Of a stretch of DNA of 64,000 nucleotides, positions 11,399 through 22,610 are shown piece by piece; position 1 is the stretch's first letter; each line of letters begins with the position of its first letter. Origin of the DNA: Tilletiopsis washingtonensis (lineage: Eukaryota; Basidiomycota; Exobasidiomycetes; Entylomatales). A program made the translations under genes and the position numbers. The stretch covers positions 318,428-382,427 of the forward strand of contig NW_020312010.1 in NCBI RefSeq assembly GCF_003144115.1, read 5' to 3'. The notes below the pieces were generated by a model. It did no database searches, was not told where the DNA came from, and was given only the letters and a program-made list of their open reading frames with translations.

Positions 11399-14336
11399 AT
11401 GTCGAGCCGCTTCTTCCGCAATGCGTCCGACTCCGAGTCGGACGACGAGGAGCTCATGTCCGAGTCCGGCAGCGAGGACGAGCAGCCCAAGACCAAGGGC
11501 GCCAAGGGCTCCGACTCCGATGCCTCGGACTCGGACGCCAGCGACGACGACGACTCGGACGACGAGAAGCCCAAGGACGGCGCCGCCAAGCCGCGCGCCT
11601 CGCGCTTCCTGCGCGGCGGCGGCGACAGCGACAGCGACAGCGAGGAGGATGTCAAGAAGGTCATCAAGTCGGCCAAGGACAAGCGCGTCGACGAGATGAA
11701 GGCGGTGATGAAGAAGATTGAGAATGCGCAGCGCATCGACGACTGGGTGGCCATCTCCAAGGGTGAGTTGATGCGTCACTTTTGAGATCCATCGCTGCAC
11801 GGCGCTGCAGGGTCGGCACGGAGAGGGAGATGATGGTGCCGGCCCGGCTGCGTGGCGCCAGGCTTCGCTGCTGCTGCGGGCTTCGAGACGAGCCGCACAG
11901 CATTATGTCTCTTCGGCCCTCGCTGTCCGTCTACATGCTCACACTGCGATGCGCAGAGTACGAGGGCCTGATCCGCATGACGGAGCGCCAGCGCAACGTC
12001 AACGAGCCCATCCCGGCTGCGTTCATCCGCTGCCTCGCCGGCCTCGAGGACTTCATCAACGCCTCGATCGCCAAGGAGAAGAGCGCGAGCAAGAAGATGA
12101 AGGCGCCCAACGCCAAGGCCATGAACGGCATGAAGCAGAAGATCAAGAAGTCGCTCGCCGAGAACGACGCGCAGGTGCAGGCCTTCCGCAAGGTGAGTTG
12201 CGTGTGCTGCGTGTGGAGTGGGGTGCAAGAGGGGGAGGACCCTGCGCAGGCTGCCGCACTTCGCAGGTCCGGGCTGCCGTGCTGATCCATCGTCTTGACC
12301 AGGACCCTGATGCGTTCGAGGCCGAGGCCAACGCGGCCTCTGCGCCGGCGCCCGAGAGTGCTGCCGTCATTGCGGCTGGCAAGCGCAAGAAGAAGCTTGC
12401 TGCTGCCGACCTCGAGGCGGGCGCTGCCGAGGGCGAGGGCGACGATGACTTCCAGACGGTCGGCCGCGGCGGCCGCGCCATGGCGTTCACCAGCGAGGGC
12501 CTCTTCAAGCACCTTGCTGCCGTCATGGAGGCGCGCGGTCGCAAGAGCACGGACCGCAACGAGCAGGTGCTCATCCTGAGCAAGCTGCTCGGCGTGGCCG
12601 AGTCGACGTACCAGAAGATCCGCGTGCTGCTTGCCCTGATCGCCGCGCGTTTCGACTACAACGCCTCGACGGCGGCCTACATGCCGCCGGAGATGTGGAA
12701 CGCGGCGCGCAAGGAGGTCGACCAGCTGCTCGAGATCCTCGCGCAGGACCGCACCTACTCGGTCGAGGAGGAGACGGACGACTACGACGACTCGATCGAT
12801 CGTCTGCCGAACCAGGATGGCGAGGGCCCGGTCGTTGCCGTGCGCGGCAGCGTCATCAGCTTCATCGACCGCCTCGACGACGAGTTCACCAAGAGCCTGC
12901 AGAACATCGACCCGCACACGACCGACTACGTCGACCGCCTCGTCGACGAGAAGACGCTGTACCAGACCATCGTCCGCGCGCAGTGCTACTTCGAGACGAT
13001 CAACCAGGCCGACTCGCTGAGCCGCGTCGTGATGCGCCGCCTCGAGCACGTGTACTCGAAGCAGGATGTCATCGTGCACGCCCTCGAGGCGTCGCGCGTC
13101 AAGGCGCAGGCGGACCTCAAGTCGCAGCTGGCGCCGAGCAACGAGGCCATCGCCGAGGCGCGCGGCCCGACGGCGCTCGTGCGTGCGCTCGCCGTGCACC
13201 TGTACAAGATGCCCGGCCTGGCCGCCGAGCGGCTGCGCACGCGTGCCATGCTGTGCCACACCTACCACCACGCCCTGCACCGCGACTACCACATCGCGCG
13301 CGACATGTTCCTCATGAGCCACCTGCAGGACAACATCGGCCTCGCCGACGCCGCCACGCAGATCCTCTACAACCGCGTCGTCGTGCAGCTCGGCATGTGC
13401 GCCTTCCGCCTCGGCCTCATCCGCGAGTCGCAGAGCGCGCTGCAGGAGATCTTTGCCACGGGCCGCGTCAAGGAGCTGCTCGCGCAGGGCATCCAGCGCC
13501 AGAACCAGTACTCGACGATCACGCCCGAGCAGGAGAAGCTCGACCGCCAGCGCCAGCTGCCGTTCCACCTGCACATCAACCTCGAGCTGCTCGAGTGCAT
13601 CTACCTCGTCTCGTCGATGCTGCTCGAGGTGCCGAACATGGCCTTCGCCGGCTCGGACCCGGAGCTGCGCAAGAAGATCATTTCGCGTCCCTTCCGCCGC
13701 ATGCTCGACTACACGGACCGCCAGGTCTTCTCGGGCCCGCCGGAGAGCACGCGCGACCACGTCATGCAGGCGTCCAAGGCGCTGCAGAACGGCGACTGGC
13801 AGGGCTGCACGGAGCTCGTGGCCGAGATCAAGATCTGGTCGCTGCTGCCCGGCGCCGACGACGTCAAGCAGATGCTGGCGCGCCGCATCCAGGAGGAGGG
13901 CCTGCGCACCTACCTCTTCTCCTACTCGTCGTACTACAGCACCGTCAGCCTGGCGCACCTCGCCGCCACCTTTGAGCTCACCGAGCGGTCGGTGCGCGGC
14001 ATCGTCAGCAAGATGATCTGGAACGAGGAGCTGGCCGCATCGCTCGACCCGCTGAACGGCGTCGTTGTGCTGCACCGCCTCGAGCTCTCCAAGGTGCAGC
14101 AGCTGGCGCAGACGCTCGCCGAGCGGAGCGAGACGATGCTGCTGCAGAACGAGCGGCTCCTCGACACCAAGCTCGGCGAGAAGGTCACGGGCGGCGAGCG
14201 CGGCGAGCGTGGCGAGCGCGGCGACGGCCCCGGCGGCCGGAGGGAAGGCCGGCGGGGCGGCGGTGCCGGTGGCCGTGGTCGTGGACGGGGTCGTGGCCGC
14301 GCGGTCGGCAACGCTCTGCCCGGCATGGTCCACTGA
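11399..14336 (+). CDS. NIP1: Translation initiation factor eIF3 subunit c
   Basis: eIF3c is a core subunit of cytosolic eIF3, which docks mRNA and eIF2-GTP-Met-tRNA on the 40S ribosome. Exons: 11399-11762, 11957-12192, 12303-14336, giving 877 aa; phases (1, 0) join cleanly across introns of 194 and 110 nt. The N-terminus MSSRFFRNASDSESDDEE and its Ser/Asp-rich acidic run are typical, followed by KKVIKSAKDKR and DDWVAISKEYEGLIRM, both hallmarks of Nip1/eIF3c. The C-terminal third carries the PCI domain (about residues 600-790; LRTYLFSYSSYYSTVSLAHL). The tail is an Arg/Gly-rich stretch that could bind RNA or be methylated. It converges on DBF4 downstream. Confidence 0.95.
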
Positions 14337-14889
14337 GCACGTCCTCCCGCTGCTTCGCTCCTCCACACTCCCATCCCAGCATGCCCCGCCTTCCCACTCC
14401 CCTCACCGGCATCGCCCGCTGTACTTTACCTTGCGCAGCCCTTCGGCCTGTGCTCAAAAGACATCTTCTGGCTCCCTTCTCTCGCATGCGCTCGCGGTGA
14501 ATATGCCTTGCTGGAGGTGAGGTTACAGATGCGTGGTAACGATGAAGGGCCGTGCGTGAATACGTGAGAGAATGCAGGTCGCGTCGGGAACATGAGGTGT
14601 TGGGGTTGTGTGCGTGTGAGAGGTGCTGAGGAGGTGGTGGGTTGCTCGTCGTGATGAGAGCCGGAGCTCAGAAGCGCGCGGAATGGGCGCGGGGTGTCGC
14701 CGCCAATAGTAGTGGGAGAGATGTGGGCCGTCAAGCGCAAGAGGGACGAGGCAGGAGAGAGCGTGTGGCAGCGCTCTGGCCTGCGACGTCCGATGCGGTA
14801 GCGCTCGAACGGACGACGGGTACTCGACGCTCCGTGCGGGTGGAACGCCGACGTCGCCCTCGGCCGGATGCTGGTGCAGAGCAGACGGC
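14337..14889. other. Intergenic between convergent eIF3c and DBF4
   Basis: 553 bp holding the two facing 3' ends. Pyrimidine-rich near eIF3c; no gene, RNA or repeat recognised. Confidence 0.5.
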
Positions 14890-17786
14890 TCAGTAGGCAT
14901 TGCCCGTCCAGCCGCCGGCAGCGTTGCCGTAGGCCTGTGCGTGCGCATGGCCGCGCTCGTGGCCCGCACGCCGAGCCTTGGCGTCGAAGTGCGTGCGCTC
15001 GGCGTCCGGGCTGGTCTGCGGGCTCGTGTGGCCCTCGTCGGTGGTGCCGGCCGAGGCATCGAGGTACTCGGCGTAGAACTGCTCATCGGTGTACTCGGCG
15101 CCTTCGGGCAGCTGGCCGGCCTCGAAGCCGAACGCGTAGTCCTCCTCGCCATACTGCTGCCAGCTGCCGGGCGCATTGGGCAAGTCGTGCATGGGCGAGA
15201 GCTGCTGCTCGTCGCCCTCGTCGTCGTAGTCGGACGTCGACCAGCGCACGCGCTGCACGCGCGCCAGCAGCTCGTCGAGGTCGACGAAGTTGCCGGGGTC
15301 CGCAGCAAACTTGCGGTGACGGCGCTGCATGATGTGCTGTGGGAGCATGGTCAGCCTGGGCCGCACGATCTGGTCTCGAGCCACTCACGAGCTCGAAGTC
15401 TTCGTACTTCACGCGGCAGTTCTCGCAGTAGCCCGGCTTCTCGATCTTCTCCTCGGGCTTGCTGCGGCGCATCTCCTTGCCCGCCGACACGGTGCTGACG
15501 GAGCGGCGCATGGGCCCGCGCTGGTCCGTCAGACCAAGCATGCGGCGCACTGTGGCGCCGTGCTCGGTAGCGCCTGCAGGATCTTGGGCCATGGTGGGCG
15601 ACGGCAGCGTGCTCGATCCGGCCGGGCCGCCGCTGGCAGATGTGCCGAGCGGACTGGCGCCAAGCATCGAGCCGGGAACCAACACACGACGGCCGAGCTG
15701 CGCCACACGCTTGTCAAACGACGCCATGGCGCCGCCGCCGAAGCCCTGGCTGCCGATGGCCGTCGACATTGAGTTGATGTTGGACGTGATGGCCATGCTG
15801 TTGCCCGAGGCCATGGGATACGGCGATGCGCCGCGCACCTGCGCTGCGTGCGTCGATGGACCAGGCTGCGGCGAGGCGCTGCCGCGCGAGCTCGCACTCG
15901 GGTGGCGGCCCACCTGGCCCATCGACACCGAGCGGCGCATCGTCTGCAGGCGATTGCCCTTGGCGTGGTCCTTGTAGGTGCCCGCGGACTCGTCGACCTC
16001 GAGCTTCTGCCGGGTGAAGGGGCAGCGGCCCTCGATCTCGCCGTGCAGCTTGGGCCACGGCGGGTCTGAGTTGGGGTCTTTCGGGCGCTTGTACTCCTGC
16101 GCAATGATGGCGCGGTGCTCGCCCGTGGCATCCTCGACGAGGATGTAGCAGTTCTGCTTCGCAAAGTAGTGGTAGTCGCCGCGCGTCGCCGCCTCGGCCG
16201 TGCCGTGCAGACGCTCCTGCTTGAGCATCTGCGACAGGTTCTGCCGGCTCGGCTCGGCCGCCACCGTGCCGACGTAGCCGTCGCCCAGCAGGCTGGCCAT
16301 CATGGTGTTGAACTCTGCGGGATGGTGGTGAGTAGGGGCCACCGACAGCGCGGCACGGCCCGCTCACTTTCACACGGCCAGATCTTCATGCCGAAGCCCT
16401 GCGCCTTGACGAGAATGTCGTTGGACGCGGTCGGCGGCCCAGTGTCTTCGAAAGGGTTGCGGTCCGAGTGCAGAGGTTGACTAGACGATAGCTGTCAGCT
16501 GCTGCTGTGCTCGCTGGCGCATCCTTCACCCACCTCTTCTTGCTGCGGCTGCTCTTGACGGGCGAGCGAAGCTTGGCCGGGAGCCGGAGTGCTCCGCGCA
16601 CCGCCGTGCCCACGGCGCCGTGCTTCTGCGGGCTGACCTCGGGCGCCGGCGCCGGCGCCAGCGGCTGCGAAGGAACCTTGCGCGACGTGACAAGATGCGT
16701 CACTGAGCGCGAGAAGAATGGCTCGACTCGCTGCGGATTTAGAATGCGTGAGCAAAGTGGCCCGAGATAGAGAGAGAGCAGAGCGCGTCATGGCCGCCAT
16801 GCGCTTCGCCCAAATACACCGCGAGCAGCACTAAGACTCACACCGCCGAGTCTCTCGATGCTGTACTTTGCCGCCTCCTTGGTGTTGACGTCGAGCGCGT
16901 CAAAGTGAAAGACGAATGAGGGAAAGGCCTTGAGATAGCGGCGGCGCCACTCGTCGTTGGCCTCCTTCTTCGAGCGTTCGCGCGCGGCCCGCTCGGCCTC
17001 GGACATGCGCGAGTGCTTGTCGATGCGTGTCGTCGTCGGACGCGGATGCGGGTTCTGGCTTTGCTCCACTGCGCCGCGCTGGGCCGACGGTGTTGCCAGT
17101 GCAGAGAGGCCGCGCGAGTTGCTGGCGGTCGCTGTCGAAACGGTGCGGCCCGACGCCATGCCGACGCTGCGGCTGCTCTCGCGCATGTGGATCTCGGCAA
17201 ACGTCGCCGACACGCCCGTGCTCGTCGCCATGCTCGGATGCGCCGTAGCCACCACCGCCTGCTCCTCGGCCGTGGCAGCGCCGCTGCGCGTGCTGCTGCT
17301 CGTGTTGGAGGAGCGGCTGCGTTTCGACGGACTCTCGCTGCGCTCGTCGGCGTCGGCGTCGCCCTGCACGATGTTGCGGCAGTGCACCTCCTCCTGCGGC
17401 ACGGCACGCTTCTTGGGCGTCAGCACCGAGGAGATGGGCTGCACGGCCAGCATCGCCGTCGCACTGGGACGCAGCCGCGAGGCCGACGCGCCCGGCGCTA
17501 CGGCGCTGGGCGTCGCGTGCGTCGGCAGGCGCGCCACCGAGCGCGGAGGCGGACGCAGAGGCTGCTGCTGCTGCGAGCGCGAGGCGCTCAGCGACGCCGA
17601 GAGAGGCACATTGGCACCGGTGCCCGAGCCAGCCGGCACGAGCGGGCGCCCCTTGTGCGGCTCGAGCGCCTCGCCGCGCGGCTGGCCGTCGCGCGCCAGG
17701 GCGTCAGGATGTCCGCTGGGCAGGACATTCTTGACACCCAGCGGCGTACGCCGCGGCTGCTGCTGCTGCTGCTGCGGCGCCGACAT
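14890..17786 (-). CDS. DBF4: Dbf4/Dfp1-type regulatory subunit of Cdc7 (DDK) kinase
   Basis: Activates Cdc7/Hsk1 kinase, which phosphorylates Mcm2-7 to fire replication origins. Exons (minus): 17786-16842, 16730-16534, 16480-16368, 16314-15389, 15336-14890; 875 aa with matching phases (0, 2, 1, 0) and introns of 52-111 nt. Motif N, the BRCT-like region, is about residues 285-335 (AFPSFVFHFDALD, then RLGGRVEPFFSRSVTHLVTS across intron 1). Motif M is about 455-520 (YILVEDATGEHRAI ... GRCPFTR). Motif C is the zinc finger YCENCRVKYEDFELHIMQRR ending in H (CX2C, HX5H), which crosses intron 4. The open frame continues upstream to 18221, but that part translates a CT/CA-rich leader, so the ATG before the poly-Gln tract (17786) is preferred. 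Divergent from the Nudix gene. Confidence 0.92.
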
Positions 17787-18326
17787 GCGCTCGGCAGCTG
17801 TCAGCGCCGCCGCAGCGAGGCGACGTGGGCGGGTGCTGGAGGGCCGCGACGCTCGGGCAGACAGCGCGCCCTTGCGGGGTGAAGGTGCGAGGGGCCGTCC
17901 GAGCGGTGCGGTGTGCGAGGTGTGTGTGTGAGAGAGAGTGCGTGAGATGTGCTCCTCGTGCCGTGTGTGCTGAGTGGGGACTGGCGAGCGAGAGAGCGGG
18001 AAGTCGCGCGGGAGGAAGAGGGCAGGGACGGCGGACAAGACTCGCGAGCGGCGAGCTGGCCACGCTTGCGGCGCGCGGCGGCGATGCGCGCGACTGCTCG
18101 TGTGCCGCCGGCCTGCCTCTGTGCGCGCGGCGCCCTGCGCCTGCGCCGCAGCCGAAGTGTGTTTCTCCACCTGCGCGTGCAGCGCGACGCGACGCGCTCG
18201 TGACGTCGTCCCAGCCAGCACGCAGCAGCCAGCAGCCTCAGCCCTCGCTCCAGCAGAACGCAGCCCAACAGCTCGCAGCTGAGACCTGCCTTGCCCAAGT
18301 AGCCGAAGCAGACCATCTCACAGGCC
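17787..18326. promoter_or_regulatory. Shared divergent promoter of DBF4 and the Nudix gene
   Basis: 540 bp between the two start codons. On the DBF4 side a run of CA/GA dinucleotides (about 17918-17945) resembles a 5' leader. No specific factor site could be assigned. Confidence 0.45.
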
Positions 18327-18861
18327 ATGTCGGAAGCTCCAGGCGCAGCAGCCACTGTGCGCGAGCAGGACGTCGTGTGTGCGCTGCTGCACCGGCCTGC
18401 ATCAAGCTCAGGAGCAGGCGCCTTTGAGGTGCTCGTCACGCTGGTGAGCACCTGCGGCCCGATCTCCACGCTCCAGCACTGACGGTCTTTCGTAGCGGCC
18501 GCTCTCGACGCACACCTTTCCCGGGCTGTGGGAGTTCCCCGGCGGCAAGACCGATGCTGGCGAGACGCACGCCGAGGCACTGGCGCGCGAGTGCCGCGAG
18601 GAGCTGGGCGTGGATGTCATCGTGGGCGCCGAGGCGTGGCGCTTCGACGCCGAACCACGCCTCAACGAGCACGGCGAGACGATGCACTATCGGCTGCTCT
18701 TCTTCTGGACTACGCTCAAAGATCCCGATGCTGCGCCAAGGCCGCTGGCGTCGGATGAGGTGCGCTGGCTGGCGCCTGCTGCACTGCCAACCCTGCCCTT
18801 CTGCCCCGGTGACGAAGGCCTCATCGCTGGCCTTGTCTCTGGCACGCTGCTCCCACAATGA
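18327..18861 (+). CDS. Nudix hydrolase, MutT-like
   Basis: Two exons, 18327-18443 and 18496-18861, joined in phase 0 across a 52-nt intron; 160 aa. The Nudix box GX5EX7REUXEEXGU is complete at residues 57-79 (GGKTDAGE, then RECREELGV), preceded by TFPGLWEFPG as in MutT-type enzymes. The box binds the divalent metal that hydrolyses a nucleoside diphosphate linked to another group. The C-terminal DEVRWLAPAALPTLPFCP is also common in small MutT-like enzymes. The substrate (for example oxidised dGTP) cannot be read from sequence. No targeting peptide is evident, so cytosolic action is likely. Confidence 0.85.
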
Positions 18862-19432
18862 TACATCTGCTTCGACCGTTGGTGTGTCCCTGGGGAGCAC
18901 CCTTTTCCGTGTCGGCTTTGATAGATGTGATCACGGCAAAGCCGCCACTCCAAGCACACTGCAGCAGAAGGCGCGCACGCTCTTCTCGTGCCATCCCGCA
19001 CTGCGAGTAGCGGCGCGCCGAAGCAGTTTACGGTCGAATCGACACGTTCTGCGGATTATGAGCCCATCATCATCCGTCTTCGCAGCGCGTTAGAGGAGGG
19101 AATAGCGGCGAGAGATGGGCTGAGCGGCGGGAGGGAGAGGGCGAGTCAAGTCACGTGTCTTGCCGGCTCGTCCTGCCTGGTCTGTGCGGGCGCTGAGTCC
19201 GAAAATAGCCCTCGAGCGTGGGACTTTGTGAGGCGGTGCAGCCAGGACACTGCTCCCGTGCCCAGGCTGCGCGGCTGCTGCGCGTCATCGGAAGCGTGGA
19301 GGGGCCAAAAGCGGATGCCTCGCTCAGGGCCCGCCTTGCTCCCTCTCCGGTGCTTCGGCTGCGCACTCTTGGCAGCTTCTCCTCCCGCCACCACCACCCA
19401 CACACACCGCCGCCCACACCCGCTCAGCAGCC
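18862..19432. other. Intergenic: Nudix 3' region and promoter of the senescence-domain gene
   Basis: 571 bp between two plus-strand genes. A CA-rich run (about 19391-19415) lies just before the downstream start codon. Nothing else recognised. Confidence 0.45.
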
Positions 19433-21544
19433 ATGAGCACCACTCCTCCAAACGCAGAGGGCCCGCAGGGCGTCGTCATCCTCGAGCTCGGCGGCGTGCG
19501 CGCCGTGCAGGTGCGTGTGGTCGCGTGCGGATGGACGCCGCAGGCAGCGCGGCCGAGCACATGCTAGCGCCTCGACTGTCGCTGACCATCGCTGCGTCTG
19601 ATAGATGTATGAGGGCGAGCAGGATGAGCTGGCCAGCGGTGAGTCGTTGTGTGCTGCCCCGCGCCACGGCACTGCTCGCTGCGCAGCACGCTGATGCGAA
19701 GCGCGCAACAGGTCAGCTGCAGGTGCTCATCGTGCAAGTCAACACGGCCGACCCGGCGAAGTCGCCGCGCATGAGCGCCAAGCGCGCCGAGCCTGATCCG
19801 ACGTGAGTGCTTGTGGCGTGCGAGCCGCCTTCCGGCGCTGACCGACCTGCTCTGCGCAGCACCGACGTCTGGCTCGTCCTCTCCATCGGCTCGGCCTTTG
19901 CTCTTCCCGTCAAATCGTCCCAAGTAGTGCAGCCCGAGCGCTCTTCATCTTCCTACGTCTTCCCTTCATCGGACGTGCCCGGCGCCTCCATCAAGCTCTT
20001 CGTGCCCGTCTCCGACCCCAACGTCTCCGCATTCGAGAACACGCTGGCGCAATACTGCGCCTTCCAGTCGGACGATCGCAGCGATGCGGGTCAGATTGAG
20101 CTCATCGATGAGTCTGGCGCTGTGCTCGGCACACTCGACGGCGGCTACACCTTCCGCGAGGACCCGACGCTGCGGCGAAAGGGGCACGAGAAGGACCCAG
20201 TGCTCGTCGATCTGGAGGAGCTGGAGCCGAGCGAGATCGAGAGCGCAGCTGTGCAGCAGGGCAAGCAGTACAAGGAGGTGGGAGTGCGCCCGGTGCCGGG
20301 TGCGGACAGTGACGACTGGCTGCTCAAGGGCGCTTCGTTCATCTCGAGAGGCCTCATTCAAGGCTCGACGTTCTTGGGCGCCAAGATGAACAGCGCGGCA
20401 GATGCTTACAGTGAGTTGTTGAGCCAAGATGCAGCGCATGGGCGGATGGCAGGGCGGTAGCAGAGGTGGTCGTGCGCTGTGACGAGTGTGGTGGCTGCGC
20501 ATCGCAATGGTCGCTGACGCTCCCGTCTTGCGCCAGTCGAGAAGTCACGCTCCGCAAGTCCCGTCGGCGGCTACATCGACGATGGCAAGCGAGGTTCGGA
20601 CGCTGCGTCCATCGCGTCGACAGCGACGACTGGCAGTGGCAAGCGGCCGCTGACTTTCAGCAAGAAGTGCGTGCTAGGCGTGTCGCGCTTCGTCTGCGTC
20701 CGTTGCTGACCTGACTCGCCGAACAGCACGCATGCCGCAGCTGGACAAGCGCACAAGTGGACCGGCAAGGCCGTGAAGCTGTCGCACAGCACCAGTGCGT
20801 GATCTCTCTGCACCGCCGCTGTCTTTGCACTGACGCATCACCACCTCAGCAACGGCTGTCCTCTCCGCCGCCTCAGGTATGGGCGCCACGATCGGACAGC
20901 GCACTGGCATTCAGGCCAAGCCGCGCGCCGACGGCACGCCCGGTCCGCCGCCCAAGGGCCTGCGCGGCGTGATCAACCGCGGCCTCATCGCTGCCAACAT
21001 CGTCCTCGAGGGCGCAGAGCAGAGCGCCGAACGTCTGGTGAGCGAGCACAGGGCGGTGTGTGAGAGGGACAAGCAGCTGATGTATGCCTTGCCCAGCTGA
21101 CGGACGGAGGCAACTCGGCTGGCAAGGCCATCGAGCACCGCTTCGGCACGGAGGCCAAGGTCGTCTCGGGCCAGGTGGGCAGCATCGGCAAGGGCATCTT
21201 CATGGTCTACAAGGACGTCTCCGGTGAGTCAGCCTTCTCTGCCTTCTCTCCCTCGCCAGGAGCTCATCATGTCCATGCGCACAGGCGTCCGTCGCAAGTG
21301 CCTTCTGCACGTCGCAAAAGGCACCATGGTGCGCGCTCGCACCGACGATGGCCGCGAGGTCATTCTGCAACTCGACGCCGATGGCAAGCCGAGCACCAGT
21401 GGACAAGCATCGCCTTCCAGCGCCGGCTTCGCTTCGTCGTCATCGAGCGGCGGCAACCCGTACGCTGCTGGGGCGCAACCGCCGCAGCAACGACAGTACA
21501 ACGAGAAGAGCGCGAGTGCATTCGGACAGGGACCGGTGCGGTAG
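19433..21544 (+). CDS. Senescence/spartin-domain protein
   Basis: Nine exons: 19433-19510, 19605-19638, 19712-19802, 19860-20410, 20537-20666, 20727-20794, 20850-21037, 21097-21223, 21285-21544; all phases agree and give 508 aa. The C-terminal half carries the senescence domain found in plant senescence-associated proteins and animal spartin: GVINRGLIAANIVLEGAEQS, then AGKAIEHRFGTEA and IGKGIFMVYKDVSGVRRK. The N-terminal half (residues about 20-240) is acidic and without a recognised fold; no MIT domain is visible. Spartin-type proteins sit on lipid droplets, endosomes or mitochondria and act in lipid transfer or turnover; this role is inferred only from the family. Exon 2 is only 34 nt. Its stop codon lies about 70 bp before the first hairpin of the downstream array. 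Confidence 0.8.
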
Positions 21545-21612
21545 TCCGCCTATCCCCTTCTCTCCCGCCAGTCGTCACTCCTGCTCGATCGGTGGCGGTG
21601 CCGGTGTCGAAT

Positions 21613-21689
21613 GGCGCTCTGCAGCGCAAGTGCTCGCCGTCGTTCGCTCATTGCGAGCTACTGCAAGCACTTGAGTGACGGAGAGCGCC
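21613..21689. ncRNA. Candidate structured RNA, hairpin unit 1
   Basis: Three nested helices read from the sequence: outer GGCGCTCT (21613-21620) with AGAGCGCC (21682-21689), middle CAAGTGCT (21627-21634) with AGCACTTG (21666-21673), and apical GTTCGC with GCGAGC (one G-U) around a TCATT loop. Strand is undecided because inverted repeats fold on either strand, though the G-U pair is kept only as plus-strand RNA. Confidence 0.4.
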
Positions 21690-21818
21690 TGTTCGACATC
21701 GGCTCTCTCGCCTCTTCGAGCAGGACTCTACGACTGCACACACTTCTCTTCCCTCCCCTCCCCTCCCTTCTCCCTCCTCTCCGTCATCGGTCCGCCGACG
21801 AAGGCCACGTCGTCCGAA

Positions 21819-21915
21819 GCCGAAAGAGTGAAGATGGAGAACCAACGGCCTGCAGCTCTTCGCCGCTCTGCGAAGCCAGCTGTCGACACTTGGTTCTTCT
21901 TCTACTCCTCTCGGC
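21819..21915. ncRNA. Candidate structured RNA, hairpin unit 2
   Basis: Outer GCCGA/TCGGC (21819-21823 with 21911-21915), GGAGAACCAA with TTGGTTCTTC (21836-21845 with 21890-21899, one G-U), then CAGCT/AGCTG directly abutting the apical CTTCGC/GCGAAG (21858-21875) around a six-base loop. The most diverged member; it lacks the AAGTG word. The 3' flank contains a GTCGAC repeat (about 21914-21930). Confidence 0.35.
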
Positions 21916-22054
21916 GTCGACGTCGACGTCGTAGCGCTTCTTCGACAGGACCCGCGCGCGATATGGATCCCCCCCCCCCCCCTTCCTTCCTCCTCTTCCT
22001 CTGCCCCTCTTCATCGTACGGTCCGTCGACGAGTCTATCAAGCGCACGTCCAGC

Positions 22055-22136
22055 GATGACTGTCGGGACCGAAGTGCTCGCAGCCCTTCGCTGCCACTGC
22101 GAAGCGCGCGTGGACTTTGTCTTCTGCACAGTCGTC
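22055..22136. ncRNA. Candidate structured RNA, hairpin unit 3
   Basis: Outer GATGACTGT with ACAGTCGTC (22055-22063 with 22128-22136, one G-U), a short AAGT/ACTT helix (22072-22075 with 22114-22117), and apical CTTCGC/GCGAAG (22086-22104) around TGCCACT. Confidence 0.4.
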
Positions 22137-22245
22137 CCTCGGCGTGTACTTCCTCGACTCTCGGCGCGGCTTGCGCGCTGGACACACACCTCCTCCTCTC
22201 CCTCTTCACCCCTGCGTGCGATGCGCCGACGATAGGTTGAGCAGC

Positions 22246-22348
22246 AGGCGACGTGAGTTGAGGCTCGGGCGAAGTGTCCCGCTGCACTGCGCTCTCACTG
22301 CGCAGCATCTACGAACACTTCGCTGCAGCTTCTGCTGCCACGTCGTCT
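22246..22348. ncRNA. Candidate structured RNA, hairpin unit 4
   Basis: Outer AGGCGACGTG with CACGTCGTCT (22246-22255 with 22339-22348, one G-U), middle CGAAGTGT with ACACTTCG (22270-22277 with 22315-22322), apical CTGCGC with GCGCAG (22287-22305) around TCTCACT. The apical stem has exchanged a T-A pair for a G-C pair relative to units 2, 3 and 5. Confidence 0.42.
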
Positions 22349-22443
22349 GCTTCTGGACGCCTCTCGGTCGCCGCACGCCTGTACTACACCCCCTTCTCCA
22401 CTCTGCTCGCCACCGTACAGTCCCTCGATGGTGCAACCTCAGC

Positions 22444-22545
22444 GGCGACAAGCGCCCTGGTGCCACGATCAAGTGTCTCGCATCCCTTCGCTCCCACTGC
22501 GAAGGCAGCACACACTTGACCGTGCGGACAGGCGCTCTTGTTGCC
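22444..22545. ncRNA. Candidate structured RNA, hairpin unit 5
   Basis: Outer GGCGACAAG with CTTGTTGCC (22444-22452 with 22537-22545, one G-U) plus CGCC/GGCG, a 13-bp middle helix from CACGATCAAGTGT (22464-22476) and ACACTTGACCGTG (22512-22524) with one A-C mismatch, and apical CCTTCGC/GCGAAGG (22485-22505) around TCCCACT. The longest and best paired member. Confidence 0.42.
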
Positions 22546-22610
22546 GAAGTCTTGCACCGTCGAGAGACTGCACGCTGTACATACACTCGACCCTATTCCT
22601 CGCATCACCG

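Larger units (their letters stand above)
21560..22610. repeat. Tandem array of five diverged hairpin units
   Basis: Five units spaced about 190-220 bp apart. Each has a pyrimidine-rich spacer (for example 21748-21782, 21969-22012 with a C14 run, 22190-22212, 22388-22400), usually then a GTCC(G/C)(T/C)CGA-like word, then a hairpin of 77-103 nt. Hairpins lie at 21613-21689, 21819-21915, 22055-22136, 22246-22348 and 22444-22545. The 5' arm holds a variant of AAGTG(C/T)..CGC before the apical stem; the apical stem is CTTCGC/GCGAAG or a compensated variant; the loop of units 3-5 follows TNYCACT. The sequence between units is poorly conserved while the pairing is kept. No coding frame runs through. 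It does not match any RNA family I know. Confidence 0.75.

Noticed and set aside
17787-18221. Longer N-terminus for DBF4 starting at 18221
   Set aside because: The added part translates CT/CA-rich leader sequence without codon bias; the Met at 17786 before the Gln run is the better start.
21969-21982. C14 run, and the G14 run at 41388, as parts of a transposon or telomere-like repeat
   Set aside because: Isolated homopolymers with no terminal repeats or coding remnants; the first belongs to a pyrimidine spacer of the hairpin array.
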